Of a stretch of 64,000 nt of DNA, positions 37,101-48,958 are shown in pieces. A program made the translations under genes and the position numbers. The notes under the pieces were generated by a model. The model was not told the origin of the DNA. It made no database searches and saw only the letters and a program-made list of their open reading frames with translations. The stretch lies in the NCBI GenBank assembly GCA_963920665.1, contig OY987266.1, positions 23,300,248 through 23,364,247 on the forward strand, in the 5' to 3' direction. Source of the stretch: Straminergon stramineum. Its lineage: Eukaryota; Streptophyta; Bryopsida; Hypnales; Calliergonaceae. Position 1 is the stretch's first letter. Each line of letters begins with the position of its first letter.

Positions 37101-39208
37101 TCCGGCCACATGCGCATGGAAACCGCACGGGAGCTGGCTACCTACAGATACCACTAATTACCTCCCTCTGCGCCGCTCCAGCGCCTCACTCACGAGCGCT
37201 AGCGATGCCAATCCCTACACAATTACTGATCCTGGAGGGGTTAACCGACTATGTCAAAAACAAGTCACAACACAAACATGCACTACGATATTACTACAGC
37301 CGCCAACAAAAACCCACGAACCAGCAGTCCGGGCTCGCTGCGACTGGCGGTCCCATAAACAACCTCCACATCACACCCGCAACCAAAGGGCCACCATGAC
37401 AACATGTGCAACACGACCCTCAAAAACACAGCCCTTATAATTACGAGGCCGTCACATGCTCTCGAACAGTACCTGCAGCAGTCTCGGCCACCTTCTCGAC
37501 TTCGGCGACTGCACCACCGATTCCCTCCGCAATCTCCTCCAGAGACAGCGAACGGGGCTCTTCGGCCTTGGAAGAATCATCCGCGCTTTCCTCCGCCGCG
37601 GCTGGGGCTTCTTCCGATTGCGCTGCTTCGGGGGAAGAAGTCTCTTCCACAGAGGGGGACTCGGCCACTGCAGGCGCGGGGGTATCCTCCGTTTGGGATA
37701 CTTCTTCCACTGCAGGAGTCTCCAGCACTGCACTGGTCTCCTCCACCGCAGGTCCAGCTGCATCCACAGATGCTGCAGGTGTCTCCTCTTCCACTGCAGG
37801 CGCAGCGGCCTCTTCTGGTGCATCGACAGACACAGCAGGCGCGGCCGCCGGGACCAGGTTCGCACTGCGGAAAAACGTCGCGAACGGGTTCGAAGCGCCG
37901 CCCGCCCCGACGTTCGTGTTCAGAGAGTCGTTGATGGACGTCACGTCCACTTGCGGCTTCATGGTCAGAGCGGCTTTGCCTCGCTCGATCTTCAGCACGC
38001 GCACCGTCACCTCCTGACCCACCGTCAGCAGACTGTCCACGGCCACGTTTTCGCCTCCTTCCGTGATCTCAGATCCGCGCAGGAAACCCTCCTCGCCCTC
38101 CTCCGCGAACGCGATGAACGCCCCATTCCGGATGATGTTCTTCACCGTCCCCTTCAGCTCCTGACCTTTCTTCAACTTCGTCGCCTACAACGCCCACCAC
38201 ACACCATCGACCAGCAAAATCAACACCTCCCCCAAACACCAAAAAACACGCCATTGAAACTCCAAAGTAGTTCATTCATCCGCAGTCTCCCAAGAACGCA
38301 GCAACATCAAATGGACACCGCATCCAAACAGGCGAGATGGGCACCGAACCCTGGACGTACATTGTCCAAGGACGTAACCTCCGGGTCGCGTCGGGAAAGG
38401 GACATACCTTCTTATCATCGTTGGACCTGGAGCTCGACCTGGCAGTCCCACCACCCCGCCCGGCGATCTTGCCCCGGTTCATGGGCTTGCCGCTGCCGTC
38501 GCCCTGCACTCCGGACTCGCCTCCAGCGCTCAGGGCCTCCTGCTCCGCCTCGCTCTCCTTGTCTCGCATCGACAGCGCGATCCGGCCGGACTTCTCGTTC
38601 AGCTCCACCACCGTCACGCTCACCTCCTGACCCACCGTCACCACATCGTTCACCTCTTTCACGTACCCAGAGCTCAGTTGAGAGATGTGCACCAAGCCAT
38701 CCGTGAATGCACCGATGTCCACGAAAGCTCCGTAGCTCTGCACGGCGCGGACCTTGCCCGTGAACACGGCACCCACCACCAGCTGCTCGGTCGTTACGGT
38801 GATTTCCCTTTTTGCACCCGATGCTTGTCTCCTCACGGTGTTGCTCCGCTGCAATTTCTTCACAGGAGCATCCGAGGGCTCGGTGCCTTCGCCTGCTGGG
38901 GCGGCCACAGCTTCAGCTGGAGCGGTCTCCTCCTCGGACTCCTCGGAAGCAGTGCTCACGGCGGGTTCCTCCACCGTCACACTGCCTTCCACGGCGGCGA
39001 ACACCCTGCGACTTCTCGGTTGAAAATTGGAGCTGAGGTGGGCACCGCATAGCCTCGAGGCGTGCACCCTCATGGGTCTCACGGGCACACCATCCACCAA
39101 CGAGCACGACATCGACGCCGTGACGCCGGCGCTGCGGGGAAGCCTCGGCGCAGCATTGGCCAGAAGAAGAAAGCTGCTGTCCCTCGTGGGGAGAGCAATG
39201 TACGCCAT
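34184..39208 (-). CDS. PETs: Chloroplast polyprotein of EF-Ts (PETs), copy 1
   Basis: This precursor yields the plastid elongation factor Ts (GDP/GTP exchange on EF-Tu) and an S1-domain ribosomal protein related to PSRP-7, as described for Chlamydomonas. Coding exons on the minus strand: 39208-38408, 38184-37473, 36698-36100, 35981-35739, 35453-35289, 35045-34731 and 34525-34184, joining in frame to 1058 residues. Residues 1-70 look like a transit peptide (S/A/R-rich, RRVFAA near the cut). S1 domains lie at about 141-216 and 268-345. An acidic linker with repeated PAVEE follows (about 380-600). EF-Ts units begin at about 603 and 845, each with the UBA-like GAGMM..CKKAL segment and the TDFV motif (679-682, 920-923). 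A 5'UTR intron is inferred (40768-39210). The protein is identical to copy 2. The promoter lies toward the centre of the inverted repeat. Confidence 0.95.
36716..37244. mobile_element. TTAA-type MITE inside a PETs intron, copy 1
   Basis: The intron 36699-37472 contains, on this strand, 'ataacccctcaagg' at its left end (TTAA altered to ATAA) and 'ctggaggggttaa' at its right end. These are inverted termini of the family seen elsewhere. The same element is at 57905-58433 in copy 2, so insertion predates the homogenised state. The exon-4-side end lies 17 bp from the acceptor AG. Confidence 0.7.
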
Positions 39209-39209
39209 C

Positions 39210-40768
39210 CTGCGTCAGACAAAACCCTGTCGGAATTGTTCAGATGTATTGCAAGTTAAGCTGGCGGTGCCCAGGTACTACGTGACGAAAGTGCTACCGC
39301 CGGCGAGCATTGAGGTAGAATGGCAACTGCTGCATCGCAATTCGGCCAAGAAGCTCAATAGGAGCTCGCATTTTCAAAAGCACATCATTCAAATTCTTCG
39401 GACCGTAACCATAAAATCACCCGTTTTCAGGCAGAGTTCTCGGACAATTGCCTTTATAAATTCCACATCCCTACACTGCAAATCAGAGCGACACCTAATT
39501 CAACAACAACCCAGTCATTGTGAAGGCCCAGTTAGAAGAGCACTCGAAAACTAAAACCATACGAAACTTATGCAGTCGTTGAGACAGATTAGAAGTCGTG
39601 TCTCTGTGTAGTAGAGGGGCCACAGCGACGACAGATTTGCGGAACATAAGGTTAGATGTCGAAGCAGTGGCTTGTGGACGAGACGGAGAGGGAACTGGAA
39701 GTGGGCTAGGGTTAAATATTTGGGGAGAATCACTATAGCAGCTCGTATCCTCAACAGCGCATCTTTGAAATTCTTTGAACCGAAAGTAGACACATCACTC
39801 GTTTTGAAACACATCTATGCCAGAGTGGTTTCACAGTCTAACGGTGAAAACCAGGGCGAAACCTAATTGAATAACAATATCCAATCCGTGCCAACACCAA
39901 AATAGGGCAGCAAGCGAATCTAGAACTGCATTGCACTGGACAACGCCAGCAATGGCGTCCAACTCAACTCCGGAACCAGAGGACAGGATGATTGCCACAC
40001 TAGTCACCCCACTAAACAACGTTGGGTGTTATTCTGGTGTAACGAAAAAATCACCCATCGTTCAGAAGCGACAATTCCTCCAAATTTTTCTACTTCTGCG
40101 AACCAATGCATTCTGCCCAACGAGCATTCCATTCTACGGGATGATGCTCAACACGGTTCCTGAGTGCATAGGAGAAGTGACACAGGTCGATGTTCTAGCA
40201 CAATTAATCGGCGCCCTCCATCATCCATCACACGCACCCACTGCGCTTCAGGACTAAACAAACACAGGCCCACAAGTACGTGCATTGCTCCTCGGCAGGT
40301 CCGGCCCCGGCCATGGCGCTCGAGTTATCTCGACAAACGATGCGCAACTAGGGCAAACACTAATCTTGCTGGAAAGAACCACCTCGTAAAGTAACGGCAA
40401 GCACCCACCAATTCTCCCTCACACGGCCTGGCAGAGCAACCAAAGCCTCCATCGGCTGTGGCCTCTCCGAGTCTCGATACCAGGTTGTGACATACGGCCG
40501 AAACTCGAGAAGGAACTGGGCAACATGGGACGCGGCAATGCACTAGACTCCGAGCGCAACAATTTTGCAGCAACAACCCACGGGCCAGAATCGACTCATA
40601 AACCCTCAGCCAAAACCCAAATGCGGCTACACGAAACCTGTCTCAATGCCAAGCCCAGTGCTTCAAAATCCCCCGCAAGATGAGAATTCGTAAAACCCGC
40701 AACGTCAGAGACAGAGGGTTCTGAATGAATTGCCCCGGCGGCAATAAAAATCAACAGTCCTCACTAAC
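39210..40768 (-). other. 5'UTR intron of PETs copy 1, 1559 nt
   Basis: The donor is gccag|gttagtg at 40768 and the acceptor cag|g lies right before the start codon at 39208. The corresponding intron of copy 2 is 923 nt. The extra length comes partly from decayed internal duplication: 39380-39500, about 39756-39880 and part of about 40040-40090 share words such as 'aatcacccgttttc' and 'gcgacacctaattcaacaa'. Inferred from consensus signals and from conservation between copies. Confidence 0.6.
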
Positions 40769-41110
40769 CTGGCTTTCGAGCGGCGCGCCCACTGATTTGC
40801 TCCCCCTTTGCAGCAACGCCGTGCGCCCTATCCACCACCTCGACTGCCACCTCCGAAGCTGGAGCCGTGGGAAGGAGAGAAGTTGGGGAGACCAGCAGGA
40901 CAAGTGATGAGCCCCCGTAATGGAACATACTGTAAGTTGAGGCCGCCACATCACCAGTTAACCACTCTCCCCATTCTATCCGAAACCCTCGCTGCCGTGG
41001 CCTGCACAGTGCGTACACTGGCTTCCGTCTTAAATATCCGACGTGGAGCGCCACGTCGTTACCAAATGTGGGGTTCATGGACAGATTCCAGGGTTTCATC
41101 CGACTTTATC
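40769..41110 (-). promoter_or_regulatory. First exon and proximal promoter of PETs copy 1
   Basis: This aligns, at an estimated 75-80 per cent by eye, with 54700-55016 of copy 2; shared words include 'ctatccaccacctc', 'cc.ctgtggcctgcac', 'atccgacgtggag' and 'atggacagattccag'. A perfect palindrome CGACGTGGAGCGCCACGTCG lies at 41039-41058 (ACGT cores of bZIP/bHLH type). On the minus strand it is followed by 'atatttaag' (about 41037-41029), a TATA-like box. Copy 2 has a one-base-changed palindrome and no TATA word at that place. Confidence 0.5.
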
Positions 41111-41842
41111 CAAAATTCTTCCTGTGAAGATCCTTTCTGCTTGCAATTCGGACTTCCAAAGCTGCCCACTGCTTGTCGACTTTAAGGTCGTGGATTTACG
41201 ATGGGTGGCCTGGGTTGAAGAGTACTTTGCGAGATTCACGAATCCATAAGTTGACCTGGCTCTCTTCATTTCGTGGCAGCACCGTAAGCTTATTAGTTGA
41301 CTGTACTGCTTTTCGCCTACACTCTTGGCTGGTATTATTCCATGTGAACCGATTGCGCGTTTTGTGTTAAGAGGCACACATGTTTGCACGAGCACGGTTT
41401 TTTTGGGGGTCATGAATAATCCCTGGACGAAGTTGTCCCTTTTTGCTGAATTCTTCCTTAGCCGTTTCTCCCGCAGTAGCCCATTTTGATTGAGCCGGGC
41501 ACTGTATGCTTTGCAGATTATTGGATGAAGCACTGTACGTGCTTTTGAGTTTCTTGAAACAGAAATAATTGAAGAATGAAGCCTTCGCAGATCGAGAATA
41601 AGTCTCTGGCGGGCACAGGATAGGCTAAATGCTTGCCACTTCCCACTGCCATAGTAATATAAGCCAAGATTATCCACTTTGCGGGCTGACACGGATTCAT
41701 TTTCAAGCATTTGCACGCAACATTCGTAATCGGTGCGCGTTTGGGATGACAGATGAATCGGTTCCATCGAAGTTGAAGACTTGTAGACTTGGAACTTAGT
41801 ATGCTTCGTGGCTAATTCTTCTGCAGAGTGAGGAGTTGTCAA
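41096..41842 (-). other. Unassigned 248-codon ORF upstream of PETs copy 1
   Basis: An open frame of 248 codons starts ATGACAACT (MTTPHSAEELATKH) and ends next to the PETs promoter, in the same direction. It is rich in S, K, R and T, has no low-complexity run, and shows no transmembrane segment or motif that I recognise. The counterpart is absent from the copy-2 side. Length without a stop is notable in this composition, but chance is possible; splice sites were not resolved. Confidence 0.3.
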
Positions 41843-43264
41843 CGTTGATCTTCACTTCGTTGACGTAAAATGGCACTTGAGCTAGGAAGCGTCAGTCTTA
41901 GGAATTCTGCATTTACCAGGTGAGGGAAATAATTATAATCCCTGTGAGATCTGACAACAAATATATTTACAATTTAGTGGCAGATCAACTGTATCAATTT
42001 TCGATTGAAATCTTTCATTTTTTATACAAATTTCTGATGATTTCGTTACAACAAACTTTAGAGAGCGCGAGGTAGCTAGAGGCCAATTGGAAGGTATGGT
42101 ATTGCAATCAGACTAACAAAGTGTTGTTGATCTAGGCTTTCTCACATAAACGTCGGAGCAAAAATGGGAAAAAATACTTGGGTCTGCAACATGCGGGGTC
42201 TGCCTTCAATCCAACAAAAATAAAGCAGTTGTTTGAACACGGCAACGATCGACAATCCTCCCGGGCATTTGCGAATTTATCACTATTTAGCGTCAAGGTA
42301 GGTGACCAAGTGCATCGTCTCTATTCGGAAGAAGAACGATGGCAGATTCATCAATAGAAAAAAAACAGTGATAGTACTACCTTGCTAACGTGTGGATTCT
42401 AATCAACGCGATCTCGTAATCACAGACACTGCTCAATTGAATGGGATTTTGAGAAAATCACGACTCTACAACACCTGCATGATTGGTCTGTTTACACTAA
42501 ACCTAACTGTACATAATTATTGAATAGCTGGATAATCTCTCCATGGTGCTATGATCTGCACATGGTTTGCAATCGAAGTGAATCTCCCAACGAGAAAAGC
42601 CAGAACATTTGCACTCTTCTATGTACTAAATCTGTCAACAAGGCATTCAAGTAACACGATTATTATTAACCTTGAATAGTAAACATAATTTTCAAGAATT
42701 TTGTCACCACCAGAGTGTATCAAAGTATCTAAGCTTATTTTATTCTGTCAAGCCTTCTTGTCATAGGACTGGTATGACCTAAGTAAAAAATGCAGAGACA
42801 ACAGCACGGTTTACATCGTTTGAATGAGTAAGAATCATGCATTCAAGTACTTTGTTAAATATTGTCTAATTGGTCATTCAAGAAAATCTTGCTTCGATAC
42901 AAAGTTCATATATATGGCATACAACTCCTTTGCCTCTCACTGAGAAACAATGGATATTACACATACCAGGATGTGATTAACTTGTACATTCAAACCACCA
43001 ATTATGATCAAAACCTTCAACGTCGCATGCCGATGCACTGATGGCTCCCAGTGCTGTTACCCTGGCAAGCAATGGTTGATCGGCATATGAAGTCCAATAA
43101 TGCTCAAAGCAACATGAGCAACAGAAAATAATATGAAAGCTGGTAATTTCCATCCTATGGAAACAAAATTAAACTTCTTCAGGGAACGAATACCAAACGG
43201 ATGTCTTTTCAGTCTGTCAACCAGGATTATCTCTGAGGCTTGATAATCATTTCCCATCATTGTA
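41843..43264. other. AT-rich intergenic DNA, no gene seen
   Basis: No convincing ORF or RNA gene. The short minus-strand ORF 43057-43278 runs into the Tc1-like element. The 5' exons of the methyltransferase-like gene, if they existed, might lie here, but none was recognised. Confidence 0.4.
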
Positions 43265-46200
43265 CAGTGGGGTACCAATCAAAATGTCGTTTTCGAATTC
43301 GCAGTGAGAAAAACTTCAATACTGCCAACTTTGAAAGCCTCACGAGAGCTCAAAAATTGGTATTTTACCACGAAATTTTTATCAAAGCATTATCTTTAAG
43401 TTAATTATATTTCTGCCAAATTTCAAGGCCAAAAGATTCACCGAAAAAAAGTTATTCAAAATCTACCAACATTGGTAGCTGTGGAAATTTTTTCACTGCT
43501 GCCAACTTTGACAGCCTCCCAAAGATTGAATTATTTTTTTTTGGCATGAAATTCTTGGAACAAAAACCTCTTTATGTTAATAACATATGATAAAAATTTT
43601 AAGGCCAAAATATTAATACAAAAAAAGATATTAACAATCTACCAACATGTGTCGTTTTGAGAAACAATTGTAAAAACCGTTTCACTACTTCAACTTTGAC
43701 ACCCTCCCAAGGGCTGAAAAATTGCTTATTCACTATGAATTTTTTTTCACAAAGTGATTTCTATGTTAGTAACATTTGTGACAAGTTTCAAAGCGAAAAA
43801 AGTTATACAAAAAAAAAATTCAAAATCTACCAACATGTGTAGCTGTGAAAAATCATTTCACTACTTCCAACTTTGACACCCTCCTAAGGGCTGCAATTTT
43901 ACTTATTTACCATGAATTTTTTTGCACAAGATCCCCTCTATGCTAATAACATTTGTGCCAAATTTGAAGGTCAAAAGATTTACACAAAAAAAGAAATCCA
44001 CAATCTACCAACATGTGTAGTTGTGGGAAACAATGGGGGAAACCATTTCATTGCTACCAACTTTGACACCCTCCCAATGGTTCAGAAATTGTCTATTTAC
44101 CATGAAATTTTTGGCACAACATTCTCTTTATGATGACAACATTCATGCCAAATTTCAAGGTCAAAAAATTTATACAAAAAAAAACATTTACAATCTACCA
44201 ACGTGTATGTCCTCCATTTGCCTCAATCACTGCTTGTAACCTAGAGGGCATAGAATGACATAGTTGAAGGAGCTTTGTACCATTGATTAACCTCCACTCT
44301 CTTTCAATAACTACCTTGAAGTCATCTAAATGTTTTGGACATATTGGGCCATGTTGCACAGCATCTTTCAAAATCTTCCAAAGGTTCTCAATTGGATTGA
44401 AATCGGGAGAATTTGCAGGCCAATCGAGCTTCTCCAAAAGGTGTGTTTGTCTCCATTCTTCATATACTTTGCTACGATGGACAGGTGCGCCATCTTCCAT
44501 GAGCAATCCCTATGGCACTCTACTCATAAAATGAAGCAACTCGACATTGTGGACCACTTCAACAAAATCCTTAGTAGAACGTCTATCTTTGGGCATAAAA
44601 CCAAGTTGTGACTTTTGCCCTCCAACAAATGCACCCCAAATCATCAAAGAAGTTCTCCCACTCTTAAAAGTTGGAACTATACAACTTGATGAATAGCGCT
44701 CATATGCATTTCTCCAAACATGAACTTGTCTAGAATTTTTTCCAACTTCAAAGGTAGACTCATCTATCTAAACAATTCTCTCCCATTCTTTTCTGGTCCA
44801 CCCACAATACTTTTGAGCAAATGCCAATCGTTGAGACATGTGACGACGTATCAAAAAAGGTTTTTTAATAGCAATTCGACTGAAAATGCCACTCTCATGT
44901 AAGGCCCTTCAAATAGTCGATCTAGAAACTTGAGTAGAACATATATTAGTGATCTTAGAGAGTGTCGAGCGACGATGAGTTTTTGAGACACATATAATAG
45001 CATGGACATCTCTATCACTAAGCTTTTTAGCATGACTTCCACCACAAGGTTGCACTTATAGGTTCCATCTTCTCGAAATTTCTTCACTACCCTCTAAACT
45101 ATTCTAACATGGACTCCAATAATAGCTGCAATGTCAACCCCTGTCTTCCCAGCCTCACTAAAACCTACTATGTGAGCACAAGTTTCATCTGAAATAGCCA
45201 TCACTCAATGACCATGATCTAGCCTTCACTTAATCACCATGATCCAACCTCACTCATTGAGCACATATAGAACCTCACTCAATCATTAGAAAAAAATCTC
45301 ACATACCCTCAATCACTCACCATCATCCTGCCTCACAACCTTCACTCATTCACTAGACCTCACCAATCACCACATGTAAGTTATAACCTCACTCACTCTT
45401 AAAGAAAATCTCACATACCTCCATATATCCTCAGACACTCATCCCATGACTCATCCACTCAATTATCACATAGCCTAGACTTACTCAGTTAACTCATCTT
45501 TCATGCATTCAATCACTCATGTTCACAAAGATTCAATCCTGTACTTAGAAAATAATCACCCATCACTTGCTTCTCTCATCATCCCACATCCCACCTCCTA
45601 TAATGCTCTATTGTAAATGCAAGCATTCTTATTGAGAGGAAAAAGCTTCTTTATGCATGTATGGTCTCCAATTTTTAAACAAGTGCAGTCTTTCAAATGT
45701 AACAAGTGCACACAACTAAATTTGGCTATCCTTGATTTTTTTGAGAAGCATTTATGATTAGCAATTGCATCATTTGGAGAATTTCAATCTAGAAGCATGA
45801 TTGTCTAACATACTTCAATAATTTCAATGTCTTTAATAAAAGGTATCTCACAACTACACACATTGGTAGATTGTAAATTTTTTGACCTTGAAATTTGGCA
45901 TGAATGTTGTCATCATAAAGAGAATGTTGTGCCAAAAATTTCATGGTAAATAGACAATTTCTGAACCATTGGGAGGGTGTCAAAGTTGGTAGCAATGAAA
46001 TGGTTTCCCCCATTGTTTCCCACAACTACACATGTTGGTAGATTGTGGATTTCTTTTTTTGTGTAAATCTTTTGACCTTCAAATTTGGCACAAATGTTAT
46101 TAGCATAGAGGGGATCTTGTGCAAAAAAATTCATGGTAAATAAGTAAAATTGCAGCCCTTAGGAGGGTGTCAAAGTTGGAAGTAGTGAAATGATTTTTCA

Positions 46201-46781
46201 CAGCTACACATGTTGGTAGATTTTGAATTTTTTTTTGTATAACTTTTTTCGCTTTGAAACTTGTCACAAATTTTACTAACATAGAAATCACTTTGTGAAA
46301 AAAAATTCATAGTGAATAAGCAATTTTTCAGCCCTTGGGAGGGTGTCAAAGTTGAAGTAGTGAAACGGTTTTTACAATTGTTTCTCAAAACGACATATGT
46401 TGGTAGATTGTTAATATCTTTTTTTGTATTAATATTTTGGCCTTAAAATTTTTATCATATGTTATTAACATAAAGAGGTTTTTGTTCCAAGAATTTCATG
46501 CCAAAAAAAAAATAATTCAATCTTTGGGAGGCTGTCAAAGTTGGCAGCAGTGAAAAAATTTCCACAGCTACCAATGTTGGTAGATTTTGAATAACTTTTT
46601 TTCGGTGAATCTTTTGGCCTTGAAATTTGGCAGAAATATAATTAACTTAAAGATAATGCTTTGATAAAAATTTCGTGGTAAAATACCAATTTTTGAGCTC
46701 TCGTGAGGCTTTCAAAGTTGGCAGTATTGAAGTTTTTCTCACTGCGAATTCGAAAACGACATTTTGATTGGTACCCCACTG
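43265..46781. mobile_element. Tc1/mariner-like transposon, 3517 bp, very long inverted repeats
   Basis: It begins CAGTGGGGTACCAATC and ends with the exact inverse. Both ends are flanked by TA (43263-43264, 46782-46783), the target duplication of this superfamily. The inverted repeats reach inward to about 44205 and from about 45855, roughly 0.94 kb each, with few differences by eye. Each repeat is itself built of about five diverged tandem units of roughly 160-185 bp that start near 'caatctaccaacatgtgtagctgt' in part and contain 'caactttgacaccctccc'. A decayed transposase lies between them. Confidence 0.9.
44195..45201 (-). pseudogene. Decayed Tc1-type DDE transposase
   Basis: The gene runs leftward from ATG 45201. 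The intact C-terminal part (44506-44195, 103 codons) has the catalytic-core signatures MEDGAPVH (second Asp region) and WPANSPDFNPIENLW (glutamate of the DDE/D triad), typical of Tc1-like enzymes. An upstream segment encodes the first-Asp region (IDESTFEVG). The N-terminal part, which would bear the DNA-binding domain, has an in-frame stop near residue 36 and a frame break after the KFREDGTYKC segment. Further stops precede IDESTF and the LLMEDG segment. It cannot make an active enzyme. Its last codons run into the inner edge of the left inverted repeat. Confidence 0.9.
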
Positions 46782-46810
46782 TACTAACTTCATTTTTCTT
46801 ACTTTTTCAG

Positions 46811-48190
46811 CATGCATCACAACGACATTGGACTTACTGTGGAGTATTGGAAAAGCACCCAGGCTTTGATTTGGTTTTGGTTGACATGCATGAGGGTCTT
46901 CTAGTTCTGGGTGTGAGTGATCTAGGAACGGAAATTCCAAAGTGGAAAGCTCTCCCTGATTCTTGGTTGCAACCTCTATTTGAATTTGTTGACAATCAGC
47001 TACACGATGATGGTGCCCTCATCATCATTCATCCCCTTAGCTTTGAAGCAAAAAAAAGCATTATAGAGCACACTAATGCTTACCAATTCAAGAAGAAGGA
47101 TTGGTGGGGTATGAATCGACTCCATTTGACTCACCCTGTGGATGTGGCTAAAATGGTAAGATATTTGTTGTATATTTTTTTTCATTATTTTCTTTTGCAA
47201 TGGATGATGTGTTGCCTTAACAAGTACTTACATTATTTAGTTACACTTTTTTTGGGAGACTCAGCGGTTTGGAATTACTTTGCTTGTGAAGAACCTTGCA
47301 AATAGTCGGCCATCAAAGTTTTAGTTCCAACCCATCGTTGACTTGAAGTTCTACAGTGTCAATGTTAGCCATGATGACATCTTGCAGAATTTTATGTCTT
47401 CCAAAGACCTTACCATGAATGGCGATTGCCCATGGCGTGGACCTCATCAAAGAAGCCCTTTGTTCTGGAACATGCTCATTGAATCTTGCACCTTTCTAGG
47501 TAATGTGGTTTTTGATTGTACTGCGAGTACAAGTTATTTCTACATTCCATCTCATGATTATTCTTAGGATGATATGGAATGTTTATATGTAATAATAAAC
47601 TACAAGCTATTGGTAATCTTTAATTTTTATATATACTTGATGTTCATATAGGTGCTTCTATCCATGCTTGTCGTTCTTCCGGTCGTCACATTATCGCTCT
47701 TGAAAAAGATGAGGGCATCTTCAAGGCCTTACTAGCACCACTAATAGGTGCTTCACCATCTATTACAAAGGTTGTGCAACAAGTGGTTGTAGAGTTGGTC
47801 GACTCCGACGGAGAGCTCCATAATGTGGAACCTATTAAGAAAAAATCATGATTCAACACATAAGTCAACCTTATACTCTTTGTTTCATTCCAATATAAAA
47901 CTACATTGAACTTTCATTAATTCTATTCATTTTTTTCTTCTAGATCTTTGAGGTTAGACCGTCCATTGCACATTCCATTCTTCGAAAGACCCGATTTCTT
48001 CCCAAGTCCAAAGAAGCCATTTCAGCTGCCAATTTATGTCTAGGAATTGGCTCAAGCATTTGTAGTTTACAACACCAAATGTAATTTGCCCCATCGCCGA
48101 CATGTGGACCCTTGTGTTTTGGATTTTGTAGATATTGAAGTAGTGTCTTCTAATGATGAATCAATTTTAAAGTCTTCTAGTAGTGCCTAG
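46811..48190 (+). pseudogene. Methyltransferase-like gene fragment, broken
   Basis: Plausible exons: 46811-47155 (after a strong polypyrimidine-CAG acceptor), 47265-47532 and 47652-47851, with GT-AG junctions and phases that fit. The region encodes LVLVDMHEGL, ALIIIHPLSFEAKKSIIEHTN in part, and VVFDCTASTSAS followed by GRHIIALEKDEG. The last pair resembles motif I of N4/N6 DNA methylases (DPF.GSG...G.RFIGIE). That is a fold-level guess. A TAG at 47322-47324 interrupts exon 2 in frame. A further acceptor at about 47944 suggests more exons up to about 48190. The Tc1-like element ends 27 bp before the first acceptor, so it probably sits in an intron of this gene. The upstream half was not found. 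Confidence 0.5.
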
Positions 48191-48742
48191 TTTGGAGATG
48201 ATTAGTTTGACTTAGATTAGATTGGATTCATTATCTGTGAGCATGATTTTAAGTATTCCAAGACTATGTCTATTACTTGGATTGGATTTCTAAATTGTAT
48301 TTTTCTATTTATCAAGTCTTCAATGTCCCTGCATTCTCTATTATGTACATTGCTCAATCTTAAACCATGAACTTATTTGACTTAGAACTTCAACAATTTC
48401 ATTATAAAGAACTTACTTTGGAAAATATTACTTGTTTAAAACCTTATCGTCTCAAATAAACAATGCACTTTCAAAGTCTTTATCATGAATTGTAAGTCCC
48501 ATATCCACAGTCTTAGGTCCACGGTCATGGGTCCTTTTGTAAAAATATCTAGGCTCGTAGGCTTGTAGGCTCAAGCTCCTAGGCTCACATGCTACCAAGC
48601 CTGACCTAGTAATTAGGGTCAACAAAAAGTATTTCTAAAAGTAGGTACAAAAATTGTTGGAATATTATTATTTTAAAGATTTCATGGAGAACAAAAGTTA
48701 GGATTTTTTTTCTAGGTATTTGTTCAATTACAATTGGAAGCC
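47852..48742. other. Flank of the methyltransferase-like gene, low complexity
   Basis: To 48190 this may hold terminal exon remains (a frame containing HRRHVDPCVLDFVDIEVVSSND). Beyond that it is AT-rich, with a short repeat of the word 'taggctc' at 48550-48600. No separate gene. Confidence 0.35.
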
Positions 48743-48958
48743 TTAGATTCTAAAAGACTAAGTGACCAAGTTACATAAGAAATCTTAGGTACTTAAATAC
48801 CAAGTCAATTGTGGTTGGATGTTCACAAAATGTTGAGACAAAAGTGTGAATATGTATTCCCCTAGGTGCAAACATAATCATTTTTTGATTGGATCTTGGA
48901 TCAAAAGTTATGATGCCCTAAAATTTTTGGTCCCCCTAGGAAGCATGTGAAAAACTCT

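Larger units (their letters stand above)
33689..39437. repeat. Left arm of the PETs inverted repeat, identical core 5749 bp
   Basis: Every position x here pairs with 95149 minus x in the right arm (55712-61460). All reading frames in the two arms have the same length and translation, so there are no indels, and direct reading of the ends and several interior blocks shows no substitution. The outer edge is abrupt at 33689. At the inner edge the first mismatch is at 39438. It covers PETs exons 2-8, their introns and about 0.5 kb of 3' flank. Diverged homology continues inward to about 41105. Confidence 0.95.

Noticed and set aside
37456..38706. A 416-codon ORF on the plus strand (and its mirror 57693-56443 on the minus strand)
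   Set aside because: It is antisense to PETs exons 2 and 3 and crosses their intron. GC-rich coding sequence with few stops on the other strand explains its length; the residues are H/R/P-rich as expected of such shadows.
43657..44239. Several 60-75 codon ORFs with similar translations in the left arm (and mirrored in the right arm)
   Set aside because: They are readings of the tandem units in the Tc1-like inverted repeats, in different frames, not a protein family.
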